Shown: in pieces, positions 11,122-23,908 of the stretch
Numbering within the stretch: position 1 is the first letter of the stretch
Layout of the letters: each line of letters begins with the position of its first letter
DNA from: Clytia hemisphaerica
Lineage: Eukaryota > Cnidaria > Hydrozoa > Leptothecata > Clytiidae
DNA length: 64,000 bases
Reading direction: 5' to 3'
Assembly: GCA_902728285.1 (NCBI GenBank)
Contig: CACVBU010000590.1
Location: 1 to 64,000, forward strand
Position numbers and translations under genes: made by a program
The notes under the pieces: generated by a model
Told to the model about the DNA's origin: nothing
The model's input: only the letters and a program-made list of their open reading frames with translations
Database searches by the model: none

Positions 11122-14100
11122 ATGAGGAACATTGCTTTGATAACTTTTTGTGTGTTGGTAAGTTATGCTTATACTTCTGGAGCAAGAAAACCATTAAACA
11201 ATTTTATTCGACATCATGAAAGACTCAGTTATGACACTGAAGATGTCCACAAGCGTGTACGACGTGCCAATGAATTATCTCCTCATGCTGATGTGAGAAT
11301 CAAGTTCAAAGCTCATAATAAGAACTTCACTATTCATATGAGAAGAAATCATTTCATCTTTTCCAAAGATTTCAAAATTGTTGATGGTCATGGAAAACGT
11401 GTTCATTATGACTACTCTCGATTTATGCATGGGAATGTAGAGGGTTATCACCGTAGCTACGTTATGGGAAAACTAGATGAAGGTAGATTTGAGGGTTCAA
11501 TTCATCTTCATGATGACCAGTTTCATGTTGAACCAGCCGAAAAGTATTTCAAGGATGACTCAACCGCCAAATACCATTCTGTAATTTACAGTCACCGTGA
11601 TGTTGAGCATAATGCCAAATTTGGTAAAGTTGATGTTCCAGAGCGCCCTACCACCCTTAAGGGAAGCAGTCTTTATAAGAAAATGGAGCAAGAAAAAGAG
11701 AATATGAAAGAAGAAGAACTGAAGCAACATGGAAAAGAACGATACAGGAGAGGAACGAAAAACAGGCACAAGAACACATGTAATTTGAAGCTTGTTGCTG
11801 ATCACTTGTTCATGAAGAAGTTTATCCGTCGTGAAACTGCTATCGATCAAATGGTTCTTCATTATCAAGCTGTCGAATATATCTTCAGAAATCAAACCTT
11901 CAACACTACAGGAGAATATGATAGCAACTTCTCACCAGAAGGTGTGGGTTTCAGAATCAAAGAAGTCCATGTCTGGCTTGAAGATTCTGTACCAAAAAAC
12001 CTTGCTCCACCCCACATTTCTATTTATCGCCTATTGGAACTTTTCTCTAGAATGAATCACAGCTCGGTCTGCTTAGCATACTTATTCACTGATCGTACTT
12101 TTGATGATGGAATCATGGGTTTAGCTTACGTAGCTTATCGTTATGGCCAACCAGGAGGTATTTGTGATCCCTACGCAAAATATGGAGAAGTTTGGAAAAC
12201 ATACAACACTGGTGTGCTATCATTTCAGCTTTATAACAGAGAAGCGCCTCCTCTTGTTACAGAAATCACACTTGCGCATGAGCTTGGTCACTCATTTGGA
12301 GCTCAGGTAATTTGATTCCATTGGAATTTCTAAAATCACTCTCTAATTTTAGTTTTTTGGCAAAATTATACAGTCAACTACCGTAAGTTTCTTCTCTGAT
12401 TGCTAAGTAAAGAATAATATTTTTCATCAGCGATTCCAACATTCTGATTATTCCTATCTTTAAAGAAGGTTGTTGAAATTAGAAGGGGGATGTCGATATT
12501 AGACCAACTTACGGTAATACCTTTTTCTCCTTTTTTTGCAAATGACTTTAAAATATATACCTTTTTTAAAGAGGCCACCCTGTTGGATTATTATGTAGTC
12601 CAGCATAAAAACAATGATATAACCATGCATATTTATTACAATATGCATGAAACAGTAATTATGCATGGCTGTATCATTGTTTTTATGCTGGACTACATAA
12701 TTATTCAACAGGATGGCCTCTTTGAAAAAAGGTCTATTGATGAACTGATTTTTGTGTTTTGGCAAAAGAATTAGCTCTATTAAAAATTCCTTGGAAAATG
12801 AAAGAATATTGCAGTGCAGTAGGAAGCATTTTGTTATTGGGGGGGGCTGAAGTTTAGTAACACCGCGAGGGCCAACCATGGTTTGGCCCGAGGGGGGAAA
12901 TTTTGAAAATTTAAGCTCTAGATTGCTTGAAAATGCACTCAAAACAAAATGCTTTCAAGAAAAAACAAGAAAAACTTTGCATTTTGCAAAATAACCATTT
13001 TTGAAAAAATTATTGGGGGGGCTTGCCCCCCCCCCCCCAAGTTGCTACGGCACTGTATTGGTAAATAGTTCCACAGAAATAAACAAGCAATAGAAAGCAA
13101 TAGAAAATGATAACTTCTCAAAATGAAAGTGAGAGACTGTGAACAGAGGATGATCAAATAGGATTTCTATACCCTAATGTAATGAAGAAAACAGTAATAA
13201 CTATAGAGCCCTCTTCAGAAAGCATGTAACAAAACGGCACCCACTAGTTCAATCCTAGTGATTTAACAAAGCCAATTTCTATTTCACACTGTAGCAGTTT
13301 TAAGCATGTGATTACACCAAAAATTATCTATTTGACAAAAGCAAAGAAGTGTCGCAAAATTGAGAAATTTTAGTTAACGAAAGTGCCTATTTGATAAGAA
13401 TACCTTCTTTGTCTGCAAATTGGCTAGATTGTATGAATACCCTAAGAATGCCTCCAGGTAAAGTTTGATAAGAATATGAAGTATTAGTAAGTTTAGTAGT
13501 AGTAGTTTTTTGTAGTAAAAATGCAACTTTTATTTGATTGAACTGAACTTAAAGACTAAGAGCAATTTTAAAGTATACTTTGTATTACCTTAGATGTATA
13601 TATTTTTGCGGATACTAAATTTTTGGGAATCGCTAAATTTTTTTGAGAAATATGTTTTGTGAGTACTAAATTTTGTGATTAAAAAAAGGATTAACATATA
13701 TGGTGCAAATTAAGTATCAAAATATACCGTTTAAACAGTCTCGCCATCTCCACCGTAGAGGCGGTAGGTAAAAATGCTCACTTTAGTACTGTGGAAGGTT
13801 AGAGAAATGTAAACATTGCCATTTTTTTCTTTCCTTTAGAGAGAATAATTTAGATATTTGAACATGATATCAATGATAATTTTATGGATCTCTCCTGAAA
13901 ATTTCACAAAAATTCATCCAGAGGAAAAGAAGTTATGATTAAAAGGAGTTCTTTACCTACCATTTCTCTGCTGGGTTTTCTTATGAGAACTGGATGTTTA
14001 CCTGCCATTTTTTACGGGGGAGAGATTTTTTTTGAATAAAGAAGCAACTTACAGGTTTCTGGACTTCTGGAGAATGTTTTCTGACAAAATGAAGTAAATG

Positions 14101-17100
14101 ACTGTTTTGCTTCTTTTTGTCAGAAAAAGGTATCACTTACGTCTAGATCTCGAGATATTTTGGTTTAAATATTGAAAATTATCGATGTTTTTTGCTGAGT
14201 CAGCAGTTTTTCCGCATATTTACCCACCTTAAAAATTAAATATCTCAAGATCAAAACATCGAAAGTTAACATTAACCATACCATTTTCGAATACTTCTAA
14301 TTCAGGGCTATCCAGCTGTGGGAATGATTTTTTATGAAAATCCCTCTAGGAAAATGCCGACGTCATCGGAAAACGCCAAAAACGTCGATTTTTCGCCTTA
14401 AAAATGCCATTCCTTGGCACCAGGTGGTAGAAACTTGACAAATAAAATCGGTTCACTCGAAAACTGCAGGAGATTCGAGGGGCAAATTTTTTTTGTCAAT
14501 TCTACACCCTATTAGGAGCATAATATCAAAAATTTGCCCTGATCTAAGGGGTGCCCTACGAAAACCATTTTTAAAGCCTTTTCTGAATCTTGACGCTGGT
14601 CTAAAGCAAGGGTCTTGTTTTTCTCTGCAACAATAAACATTGTGAGAAAGGCAGTGATGCTCGCTCAAAATCAATCTTTTAATGAGTAGAACAATAATCA
14701 GTCATTTGTTTTTTGATGTGTACTATCTGCATCCGATGCCAGCATAAAACGCGTTTAGTCAATTTTCTCAATTTCGACTTCATGTCAGTTACTTCCTTTT
14801 GTCAGAAATGGGCAGATTTGTAGTGGACTCTTGATAAATTTTTACCAGTCATTTAAAAGCTCTCATAAAAGACTATTCTGATTTTTATACTTAGAATTGC
14901 TTTGGGAGGCACATACATTATTGATTGGAATAGCCTGGAATAAACCATTTTGTTTTGAAAATGACTTTACTAATGTTAAATAAATCTTTTTTTTTAACCT
15001 TTTTTTTTAAGAATTGAAAGAGTTTATAATAGTAACATCTTGAAGTTTTAATAACTTCAACGTTTTTCTTTTTTCTTTTTCCTTTCATCTTTTCTATCTG
15101 CTTCACAAAAACATTGTTTACTTTTTAGCATGATCCTCCAAATACTAAAGAGTGTGTACCAGGTCCTGAGAATGGTGGTAATTACATCATGTATGACAAG
15201 GCCACACCTGGTTTTCAAAAGAACAACAGAGCTTTCTCAACATGCAGCAAAGCATCTATGATACCTGTAATTAGTAAGTAGCAATATTTGGGAATTAAAA
15301 AAGGGTTGATAGTCAAGATCTGCCAATTAAAAAGGGCTGAATTCCAAGTACCTGATTCTTGACGGTGCCAAACTGCAAGGGAGAGATGAATGAATTGAAA
15401 GTGATCCTTTTACTTATTAAAGTAAGCCTGAGACCATTTTCATGATTATCTTAATTCTATTAAGTGTTGCGCTTTTTATTTTCGAGCTGAATACATGCCC
15501 ATAAAAAGGGTTTTATTTTAGCACCAAAATTAAAAGGTGCGTGAATTAGTTATCTAGTCAGAGCTAGTAATTGATATAATTGTCCTTTTTACCTATATTA
15601 TATTTCTTCAAAAAACTATTCAAAAAATGTCCCATAAATTGCAAGATTCTTGAAAATTAAAGGTTGTGCAGATATTCAATTTCTTTGCAAGGTGTGCGAA
15701 AATTAAAGGTGCAAAAATTAATCGAATTGAGGTATTGTTTTTTAATGAATCTCTTTTTCACTGGCCTTCTTTTGATATTGGTTTCAGCTTTGAAAGGCTC
15801 AAAATTTCAATCTGAAGCCAGATAGAGCCATATTAAAAAAGGCCTTGCTGCTGTTTATTTTATTACCTTTACTTTTATTGCTTCATTCGTATACTGGCAT
15901 AGACAGCCTGTAAAACATCAAATTTAATTGTGCTAGCCTTCAAGAATATTGATTATAAACATATATCTCATATATCTTGACATTCTCAGAAAAAAACAAA
16001 TTTTTGTTTATCATGTTTTGACTAGCTTTTATTTTGACATTTCAGATGCTAAAGGTCTTGAAACTCAACAAGGATGTTTTGAAAAAAGATATTGGGCTAT
16101 CTGTGGAAATGGAGCTCACGAAGAAGGAGAGATATGTGATTGCGGAACAGTCTCAACCTGTGTTGAACAATGCTGTACCCCTCTTGGTTCGAAAACTGGA
16201 ACACCGTGCACACTTCAAAACGAGGCATATGAATGCAGTCCAAGCAGAGGTGAGCTTTTATGAGTTCCATAGATCCATAAAATTTTGGGTGAATATCATT
16301 TTTTGAAAATTTTGATTTTTAGGGCCTGGGGACTGTAAATCTAAAAGCAAACTTCTGATTTTGTAAAAGACACCCACTTACATATGCATCTTAATACCCC
16401 CCCCCCATTTCTAAAAACTTCCCCTTTTCTACATAAAAATCTCTTACCTCCCCTTCTGACGGCTTCTGAGATTATTCGCCCTCTCCCCTTATAAAGAGGG
16501 GGCTAGGAACTATGTATGGAATCCTAAATTATGGCAGGCTCCTGCAATTACTTTACCTTAAGCCAAAAAGTATATGGTATGATCATAGTCTAAACAAACA
16601 AACTACATTATACTTTGTCCTTATATCATTGTGTTTGAATTTGATTTTAGGACCTTGCTGTCTAAATGAAACCTGTACTCTTGCACGTGAACATTTGAAA
16701 TGCTTTGATGGAACTGAATGTCAAGAGTCTTTACAATGTGACGGGTTACGATACAACTGCCCTGCAAGAAAATTCAAGCCAAACAATACACTTTGTGATA
16801 AAGATCGTAGTGTTTGTATCAATGGTTACTGTCAAGGGTCATTGTGTTTGAAGTATGGTTATGAAGGATGCCCATGCAAGGATTCAGAAGATAAATGTAA
16901 AGTTTGCTGCATGAAGGGTGACGAGTGTGTCCCGTCCCATGAAATTCTTGGTGTAAGTTTGCATTCCAAGTTATTTATAATTTAGAATCTTGAAGGTTCC
17001 TTCAGGAATTCTTGTCTAATGTCTAATTATTATAATACAGTAACTAAATTTTTGTGGGAACTAATTGGCAAATTTGAGTCTTACCAAAATTTAGCCTTGT

Positions 17101-18270
17101 CAAAAACCCAAAATTAGTATGATTCGATTGTAAATATTTTGCAGAGCAGAATTCTAATAATTATCTTTTCATTCTCCAAAATTAATTCCCACCAAGATTT
17201 TTAAGAAATATTATTCGCCAAAATAAAACAGTTCGCTTAAGCTAGTTACTAAATACTAAATTAATCTTTTGCCTCATAAAATTGCACGGAAGAGTGAATG
17301 TTTATTTTTTTTGACATCAAAATTTTTAATTATTGCATTTACTTGATATCACTGTAGATGCCAAACACAACGAAATCCCGAGGAACACCTTGTGACTATT
17401 ACAGAGGATATTGTGATGCTCTAGGTGATTGTCAACCAATAGATATGGATGGTCCCATGAGGCTCCTCTACTTCACATTCTTCACCGAAGAAGGTTCGTG
17501 ATTTGATGTGGACATTACTAATATTTTTATATTTTTTATATTGACACACCCTTGATATTTTACCTGTGCTGTTTGTCGCTCTCCCACACTATTGATTTAT
17601 GTCAAATTGATTGCTTCTTAATACAAAACTGATATCTGTCAATTAATCATTTTCAACCTCAGTTGATTCGAGAATTTGAAAATGTCGTTGTATGTTTGCA
17701 GCCAGGAGACTTCCAATGATCCGATTTTTTATTTCAAGTTTTTCGAGAATGGGAAGGTGTTTACGACGGCTACAATTTGACCTTGGATATTATATATATA
17801 ATATTCATGATATGCACCATTGCAATGTCTTCCAACAGCTGATTGGTTAAAAGTGATGTATTGACTGATTTTACGTCACTTACAACCAATATTGGTTCCG
17901 TGATGTAATGTCAGAAGATGTTGCAATGGGGCATAACATGAATTTTAGATGAGAAATTATTTCGGTTTTGCCCTAAACTATATCAATAATATAATGTCCA
18001 AATAAAGTGTTTGATATTTAAATTCATCTTTTCGTATCAATTTTATTTTCAGGTATCAAGATCTGGTTTTCACGGTATTGGTATGTCGTATTACTCGGTT
18101 CCATCCTCATTTTGTGCATGTTGACTGCTTTTGTTTACTATTGCCAAGCTTTCACGCCTACCAACAATCCTAAACTGGATCAAAACAAGCCACACAAAGC
18201 ACTCCGGAAACGCAGGAAACAAGCAGGCTACCAGCCAGGACGACCACCAATGTCTCAAACTTACACTTAA
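11122..18270 (+). CDS. ADAM10: ADAM10/Kuzbanian-type metalloprotease, six exons, complete
   Basis: Membrane-anchored zinc protease that sheds ectodomains of Notch and other receptors (family knowledge). Exons: 11122-12306, 15129-15273, 16046-16249, 16651-16952, 17358-17493, 18053-18270; all have AG/GT and phases join cleanly to 729 codons (human ADAM10 is 748). Residues 1-20 are a signal peptide; 21-210 a prodomain ending in a furin-type RYRR (207-210). The reprolysin domain has the zinc motif HELGHSFGAQH (His386, His390, His396), the last His being the first codon of exon 2, and a Met-turn NYIMY (Met416). A Cys-rich disintegrin region (exon 3-4, SRGPCC) and the ADAM10-type membrane-proximal domain follow (CVINGYC-like, KVCCMKGDEC, YRGYCDALGDC). 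One transmembrane helix spans about 667-687. The tail has PTNNPKL and a basic LRKRRK stretch, both close to human ADAM10. The prodomain contains no Cys. Confidence 0.96.
12379..12515. mobile_element. MITE copy with ACCGTAAGTTGGTCTAAT-type ends
   Basis: Right end ATTAGACCAACTTACGGTA matches the inverted ends of the copies at 47076-47301 and 61159-61388; the left end is TACCGTAAGTT, then diverges. It lies in ADAM10 intron 1. This copy is shorter and more degenerate than the other two. Confidence 0.6.
12557..12736. mobile_element. Palindromic MITE (GACCTTTTTTCAAAGAGG family)
   Basis: Almost the whole element is an inverted repeat: left ACCTTTTTTAAAGAGGCCA, right complement CCTCTTTGAAAAAAGGTCTA, with matching inner blocks (ATTATGTAGTCCAGCATAAA). 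The same family occurs at 20281-20463 and, degenerate, at 28481-28690. It lies in ADAM10 intron 1. Confidence 0.8.
12830..13060. repeat. G/C-homopolymer repeat remnant in ADAM10 intron 1
   Basis: Contains two G runs and a 14-base C run, with GTTGCTACGGCAC at the right edge. A similar C-run and TTACGGCAC association in TSC1 intron 13 (about 42430-42485) suggests a shared degenerate element. No clear ends. The rest of the intron (13060-15128) shows only AT-rich sequence, including an iterated ACTAAATTTT motif near 13600-13740. Confidence 0.3.
15505..15725. repeat. Iterated AAAATTAAAGGTG motif in ADAM10 intron 2
   Basis: The motif AAAATTAAAGGTGC or close variants appears at about 15525, 15652 and 15697. 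It resembles the internal motif repeats of the TIR elements elsewhere in the window, but no inverted ends were found. Confidence 0.3.
17804..17943. mobile_element. Palindromic MITE (GCACCATTGCAATGTCTTC family), copy 1
   Basis: Ends are ATTCATGATATGCACCATTG and the near-complement CAATGGGGCATAACATGAAT. An inner inverted block centres on TTTTACGTCACTT. A better-preserved copy lies at 40815-40963. It is in ADAM10 intron 5. Confidence 0.75.
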
Positions 18271-20251
18271 AATTGAGAACAGAGAAAAAAGTTACAAACA
18301 TTTGAACGCCAAAAATGATAAATAATTTAGCAGTTACCATTTGGTGTGGTCTGGATTTAAACATTGATAACATTTTCGAATGCAAAATGGCTTGCAATTT
18401 TTTGATTTAAAACGGAAGCATGGCATGAGATATTTTGCCATCAGCTTTAGAAAAACAGCTCACAACACATCGATGCTTATCTTATTGGAAAAAGATAACT
18501 TTTAAAGGTACATATATGCAAAAAAATATCATACTAAATACTAAATATTATAACATAATGCAATTTTTAGGTTTTCGTTTGATAACATGGGAGTAATTTT
18601 TTTCTTTGGTGTTTGAAAGTCAAGTCGTTTTAAATAAGATGAATCAAGTGTGGAACCGACCGTAGTGTAGACAACACTAAGCACAATTCTACTTATCCTA
18701 CTGGAATGACTCCAGGTATACTGTAACAATCTCTTTAAAATAGAGATATATTAGTTGCACTCTTTTTGATATTATTAGATAAATTTGAATGCAAAAGTCC
18801 TTAAATTCAGTAAGCAGAAATTGCTGCTTTGTTTGTAGAAAACTATTTATTCCGTAAGAATTGATTTAACTTTCTGGGCTACTTATTAAAATTTTTTATA
18901 CATAGAGCAGATGATTTCTTAGTATCTTCCATTTATTTTTATGTATTAGCACACTGGTATAGTCAGTCAATAAACCGTATCACTTTTTATTACTTTATTT
19001 TCTTTAGTTTTTTATATTATGTAGGAATCGATTTTGACAATGAATCGATTTGGGCGGGTAAGGAATCCTCTAAAGTCAATTTATCTGAGATTTTATGTGA
19101 AAATAATTATTTTGAATTTTTTTCAGCAAAAAAGCCTTGAAGTCAATTTATCTGAGATTTTATGTGAAAATAATTATTTTGAATATTTTTCGCAAAAAAA
19201 GCCTTGATTAAAGGTCATATTTTTTTCAAAGGATTTGAATTTTAACGAAATTGACCCCCGCCCTACAACAACATTTTTATACCATATTTGTGAATATGCT
19301 CAATTAAAAATTATTAACTCTTTATATACAACAATGATAATTTTTGTATTTTTTTGGTTTTTTAATTGTTTTTATGATGATTTAAATTTGTTTTTTGTCT
19401 TTTTTGTGCGTGAAATTTTAATAAAATTACTTACACAAACTTGTTTATATCCGTTTGACTGTTTCTTCTGGTTTTTCGAATATGTTTCTGTTCACAAGAA
19501 CAGGAACAGACACATAAAAATTCTCATTGATTTCGTAATCTCTTTTTTCAATGATAAACTGTTCGTCACTTTTACCAGGGCAACATTCACTAACTACCTA
19601 TTTTGAGGAATCGAAAAATGATCTCTTGGTAAGAAGTCTTTCCATAAACCACGCTATATTCCAGAAGCTCTCTCTCTTGATTTTACGCTATGAAATCCAC
19701 GTCCCTCATTTTCGAATTAATTAATTAAGTCCATACCCGGGGGGGGGGGGCATTTATTTGGCTGGTCCGATCCAACGCATAGGTTTTTCGAGACCCTCAG
19801 AATGCACTGTAACGTAAGACAAGAATTAATTGCGATCGTCACTTGAGTGGGATTCCATGAAATGAGAAAATTGATCACATTTTACCTTTAGGGGTGCTGG
19901 CCTTTGCACGCCGCTGCAGATCCGCAAAACATGGCCCTCTTCCAGTCGGCCCAAAGAGCCGTGGAGGCGTGATTTCTTCGAGTGAAGTAATCAAAATGGT
20001 AGATTAGCTGCGAAATACTGGGGAAGGGAACTGCACAAACACAAACTCTGACATGAATGACCAGGAATGAAACTTGTTGCCGCCTTTGTATGACTTGTAT
20101 GGTTTGAACATTTTTTCGATTTTTGTAATGTACTTTATTTTTATATTCAAATCGACAAAATTGTCAGTTTAATTGACAGGGAAAATACTAGAATCTGATT
20201 GGATCCAAGGCAATAAAACAAGCCAGGCTAATCACCCGTGTAAGAAGCACA
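18271..20251. other. ADAM10 3' flank, no gene seen
   Basis: AT-rich sequence that should include the ADAM10 3' UTR (an AATAAA lies near 18970). It holds a perfect-start 67-bp tandem duplication (19073-19139 and 19140-19206, beginning AAGTCAATTTATCTGAG) and a 10-11 base G run near 19739. No coding exon is recognised. Confidence 0.4.
19073..19206. repeat. 67-bp tandem duplication, two copies
   Basis: The two units begin AAGTCAATTTATCTGAG and end AAAAAAGCCTTG and differ at only a few positions, so the duplication is recent. Confidence 0.85.
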
Positions 20252-20280
20252 ACGGATCAATGGATCGATGGATCAATGGA

Positions 20281-20463
20281 TAGACCTTTTTTCAAAGAGG
20301 ATGTCCTGTTGAATAATTATGTAGTCCAGCCATAAAAACAAAGATAGAGCCATGCATAATTACTGTATCATGCATATTGTAATAATTATGCATGGTTTTA
20401 TCATTGTTTTTCTGCTGGACTACATAATTATTCAACAGGGTGGCCTCTTTGAAAAAAGGTCTA
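20281..20463. mobile_element. Palindromic MITE (GACCTTTTTTCAAAGAGG family) in satellite
   Basis: Ends TAGACCTTTTTTCAAAGAGG and the exact complement CCTCTTTGAAAAAAGGTCTA, so a TA target duplication is likely. The inner arms are also inverted (AATTATGTAGTCCAGC). TA targets are typical of Tc1/mariner-type elements (known). It is the cleanest of three copies in the window. Confidence 0.85.
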
Positions 20464-20578
20464 TCGACAGATCAATGGATCGACAGATCAATGGATCGAC
20501 GGATCGATGGATCAATGGATCGATGGATTGACAGATCAATGGATCGATGGATCAATGGATCAACGGATCAATGGATCA

Positions 20579-20915
20579 AAGGACCCTGCCGACGCACCGC
20601 ACTGTCCGGTGTATTTGTCCGGTGGCAAAAAGTATCCTTTCGCTACACTGGACATAATAAGTCCGGTGTTGCATACAGGGAATTTTGAACGCAGGACATT
20701 TATGAAACAAAAAATTAAGAAACACCGGACGCACCGGACTGGTCATGTCCGGTGTTTTGATTGTCCGGTGGGAAAAAATATCCTTCTCCGACACCGGACA
20801 TCCGACTTCCTTAAGTCTGGTGTAGAAATTGTCCGGTGGTAAAAAAAATTCTCATTTTACACCGGACTTTTGCGTGTCCGGTGTTCGTTAAGTCCGGTGC
20901 ATCGGCAGGGTCCTT
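20579..20915. mobile_element. TIR element with about 14 CACCGGAC motifs
   Basis: The ends form a 25-bp inverted repeat starting AAGGACCCTGCCGA with two mismatches. GTCCGGTG or CACCGGAC, with a few one-base variants, occurs about 14 times in 337 bp in both orientations. GGATCA lies on both sides, but the satellite context prevents calling this a target duplication. No coding capacity. Confidence 0.85.
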
Positions 20916-21100
20916 GGATCAATGGATCGACGGATCGACGGATCGATGGATCGATGGATCAATGGGATCAAAGGATCAACGGATCAACGGATCAAGGATC
21001 GACGGATCAATGGATCGATGGATTGACGGATCAATGGATCAACGGATCAACGGATCAATGGATCAACAGATCAATGGATCGACGGATCGATGGATCGATG

Positions 21101-21790
21101 CAGTTAGAGTTAGGGAAACCATCCAGGATCCTGCCATTCTATAAGCCAGCAAAAACTAAATGACACTTGTAAACTTAAGTTTCTTACCATTTTCCATCAA
21201 AAATAACCAAAAACATTGCTACTTCCCAAAGCCGGAGACCAAAACAAATTATCTTCAAAGATTATGGCGCCCTTTTGTATCTATTGTTAAGGCCATCTAA
21301 AATGGTGGAAAGAGTTGCGGAAAGACAAAGGCGCCCGCTGCTTCGAGGGTGGTAACGCCAAAACGCCCGATATAATCTTCCAACAGAAGGCGAGTTAGTT
21401 GCCGCGCGAGTTACGTCATGCACTCCACCGCAGTGCACAATGAAGCATGTTTCAATGAATATCATTAATTATAAGAATATCTTATGTGCTTACCTTCAGT
21501 AAACTTTGAGTGCTTCATTGAAAATGAAGAAGGTAAGAAGATAAAAAAAGCGCTGGATAATTTTCATTGTAACAGTTTGGTCAATCATCGCTGAAAGTTT
21601 GAAAAAGTTTTTCCGACGCAAAAAAAAGTTTCAGCTAATTAAAAGCACAGTGTGCTTATACTTACTATGTTTGCTACATCGTCTAGGCTAAAAAAAGTGT
21701 GAAAAGACACGAACGCCATTTTTTAATGAGTGATGTTATTATTTTTTTGATTGCGGCCGCATACAAAAACTCGCCAAATGTTCCTAACTG
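21101..21790. mobile_element. CAGTTAG-ended element inserted in satellite
   Basis: Starts CAGTTAG and ends CTAACTG, with CGATG immediately outside both ends; satellite repeats flank it on each side. The inverted terminal match is short. No transposase frame is seen. Confidence 0.6.
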
Positions 21791-21842
21791 CGATGGATCG
21801 ATGGATCAATGGATCGATGGATCAATGGATCGACAGATCAAT

Positions 21843-22430
21843 CAGTTAGTCACACTAGCGTCCCGCCAAAATGCGTATTGAAGATTAATGCTGCGAAAAA
21901 CGCTATATCGTTTACTTGACTCTCAAGCAAAAAAATGCGGCTCAAAACTTCTGAAGGGATTCATGAAAAAATAACCCGGCGCTTTTTGATGGAATTAACA
22001 TTTTCAAAAACTTTGAGAAATTGCCTAAAATTTGAGCCAAGCCAACCTTGAAAACTAATTTGAAGATCAACTTCCCAAGAAAAAGATCTACGGGGGAGGC
22101 GGAACCCACCTAGATCCACCGGATAGGCTGTTTGCCGGAAATTTTGCCGGACCTCAAATAATGACCCATGTACATATGCGGAATTATTTTTTCTTTAGCG
22201 TATAAACCAGGCCTTAAAAATCGAAGCGCTGTCTCGGGAATTGAATGACAAATTTTGGTAGGTTGATTTTGGCTGCTGCACGTTTTATTTTGTTTCAAAC
22301 TTTCAAGTTTTAATTTTAATTGTCTTGCGAACTCGAATCAGGTAACTCTCATCCTTGTTGTGCAAATACATCCTGTAGATGACCTGATGTTGTTTTTTCT
22401 GAAAGCTAGATTTCCTAGTGTGACTAACTG
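21843..22430. mobile_element. TIR element CAGTTAGTCACACTAG in satellite
   Basis: A perfect 16-bp inverted terminal repeat, CAGTTAGTCACACTAG and its complement, is flanked on both sides by TCAAT and by satellite units. Its CAG...CTG ends are hAT-like. No coding frame. Confidence 0.8.
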
Positions 22431-22554
22431 TCAATGGATCGACGGATCAATGGATCGATGGATCGACGGATCAATGGATCGATGGATCAACGGATCAACG
22501 GATCAATGGATCGACGGATCAATGGATCAATGGATCAATGGATCGACGGATCGA

Positions 22555-22866
22555 CCACAGATCTGAAAAGCCCCTGAATGGGGCTAGATAAATGACTACT
22601 TTTATTGAAAAGTGAAGCTAGGTTTGGAAGGATTTTCTACCAAAGTCACGTGACTAAAATATGCAATTTTACCGGTTTGAAGGATGCGAAATAGCGTTTG
22701 CCGACCACTTTTTTTTATGTCGTGCTCCGAAAACAATTAAAATACTAGATCCTATCCACCGGCACGCACGAAATTTAAAAGTCAAATTTGAGCTTCACTT
22801 TTTTTTTGCTGGAGAAAGCTTATAATAGTTGCATATCCAGCCCTTCGGCCTTTATAGATCTACGGG
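22555..22866. mobile_element. TIR element with CACAGATCTGAAAAGCCCC-type ends in satellite
   Basis: The left end (CCACAGATCTG, AAAGCCCC, GGGGCTAGAT) is the imperfect complement of the right end (CAGCCCTTCGG, TATAGATCTACGG). Inner blocks such as AAAAGTGAAGC and its complement are also inverted. A related element lies at 46739-47038 in the opposite orientation. Confidence 0.75.
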
Positions 22867-23908
22867 ATCGATTGATCAAAGGATCAACTGATCGATGGAT
22901 CAATGGATCAAATCAACAGATCAACAGATCGACGAATCATTGGACCAATGGATCGATGGATCGAAGGATGATCTCATCGAGTAACTTATATGGCATGCGT
23001 CCAAAAAAGTAGGGTGCAACAAAGTGGGGGCCTTATTAGATAATTATGTTCATTAGCATAGGCTCTAGAATTTTTTTAAGCTGGAGCAATAATTGTTTAT
23101 ATCCGCTATGGCATATGTTAAGGGTCGGTCACAAATTCGATTTAGCTGTTAGAAAAACGTCAATTGTTGTCAGCGAGTGGGTGCGTTAAAGGTGACTGAG
23201 GTTTTTTTTCAATATATAGAAACATCGATTTTTAGATTGATCAGAAAATTTAAACTAAATCAACTAAATATAAAATCCTTTTTCATTTTCCCTTTTATTT
23301 GTATTGAAGAACTCAACATTTTTTTCGAAAAAAATGATGACGTCAGCAAATTTTGCGAAAAATCGATTTTTGCTGATTTTTGCTGACATCAATATTTTTT
23401 TTAATTTATTTTTGTTTGAAAAAGTTAGCTATTGGTAAGATGCATCATTTGTCCAAATTTGGTTAACTGTTAAGATTGAACATTTACTTTTGAAGTTATA
23501 GCGATTTTACGATTTATGACGTCATCAAATTATGACGTCATAATTCACAATTTCTTAAATTATTATTTTTTGTCATGAGATTTGTACCAACAATTTCTTA
23601 TTTTATTTTTTGACAATCTATTTTGGATTATTATCCATCTTCAGGTCTAAAATTAAAGTAAATAGATATAAAAACATTAAAAACAGTTAAAATCAATCGT
23701 CAACATTTATTATACATACAGTCCCTGGCCCACAGAATGTAGGTGCGTCACAGAATGCAGGTCTGACGTAAATCAAGTAAATCAGTAACAAGTCACAAAC
23801 ACGCTTTAGAAGACTTTTGATTAGTCGGACTGATACTTTACATCGTATCCTTGAATAAAAAACCGAATTCAGCAAAATATAACGACGATAAACCGATAAT
23901 TTTGAGGA

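Larger units (their letters stand above)
20252..22982. repeat. 8-bp satellite GGATCRAY broken into six blocks
   Basis: Blocks of GGATCAAT / GGATCGAT / GGATCGAC occur at about 20252-20280, 20464-20578, 20916-21100, 21791-21842, 22431-22554 and 22867-22982. The unit is 8 bp with R/Y variation at positions 6 and 8. Frames through it encode artefact peptides of the DRWIDGSMDQ type. Every gap between blocks is a TIR element, so the array was probably one tract before five insertions. Confidence 0.9.

Noticed and set aside
18131-18325. Plus-strand 64-residue frame
   Set aside because: Overlaps the last ADAM10 exon in another frame; the ADAM10 frame is supported by family similarity.
20440-23012. 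Frames encoding DRWIDGSMDQWINGS-type repeats
   Set aside because: Direct translation of the 8-bp satellite; open in more than one frame and interrupted by unrelated elements.
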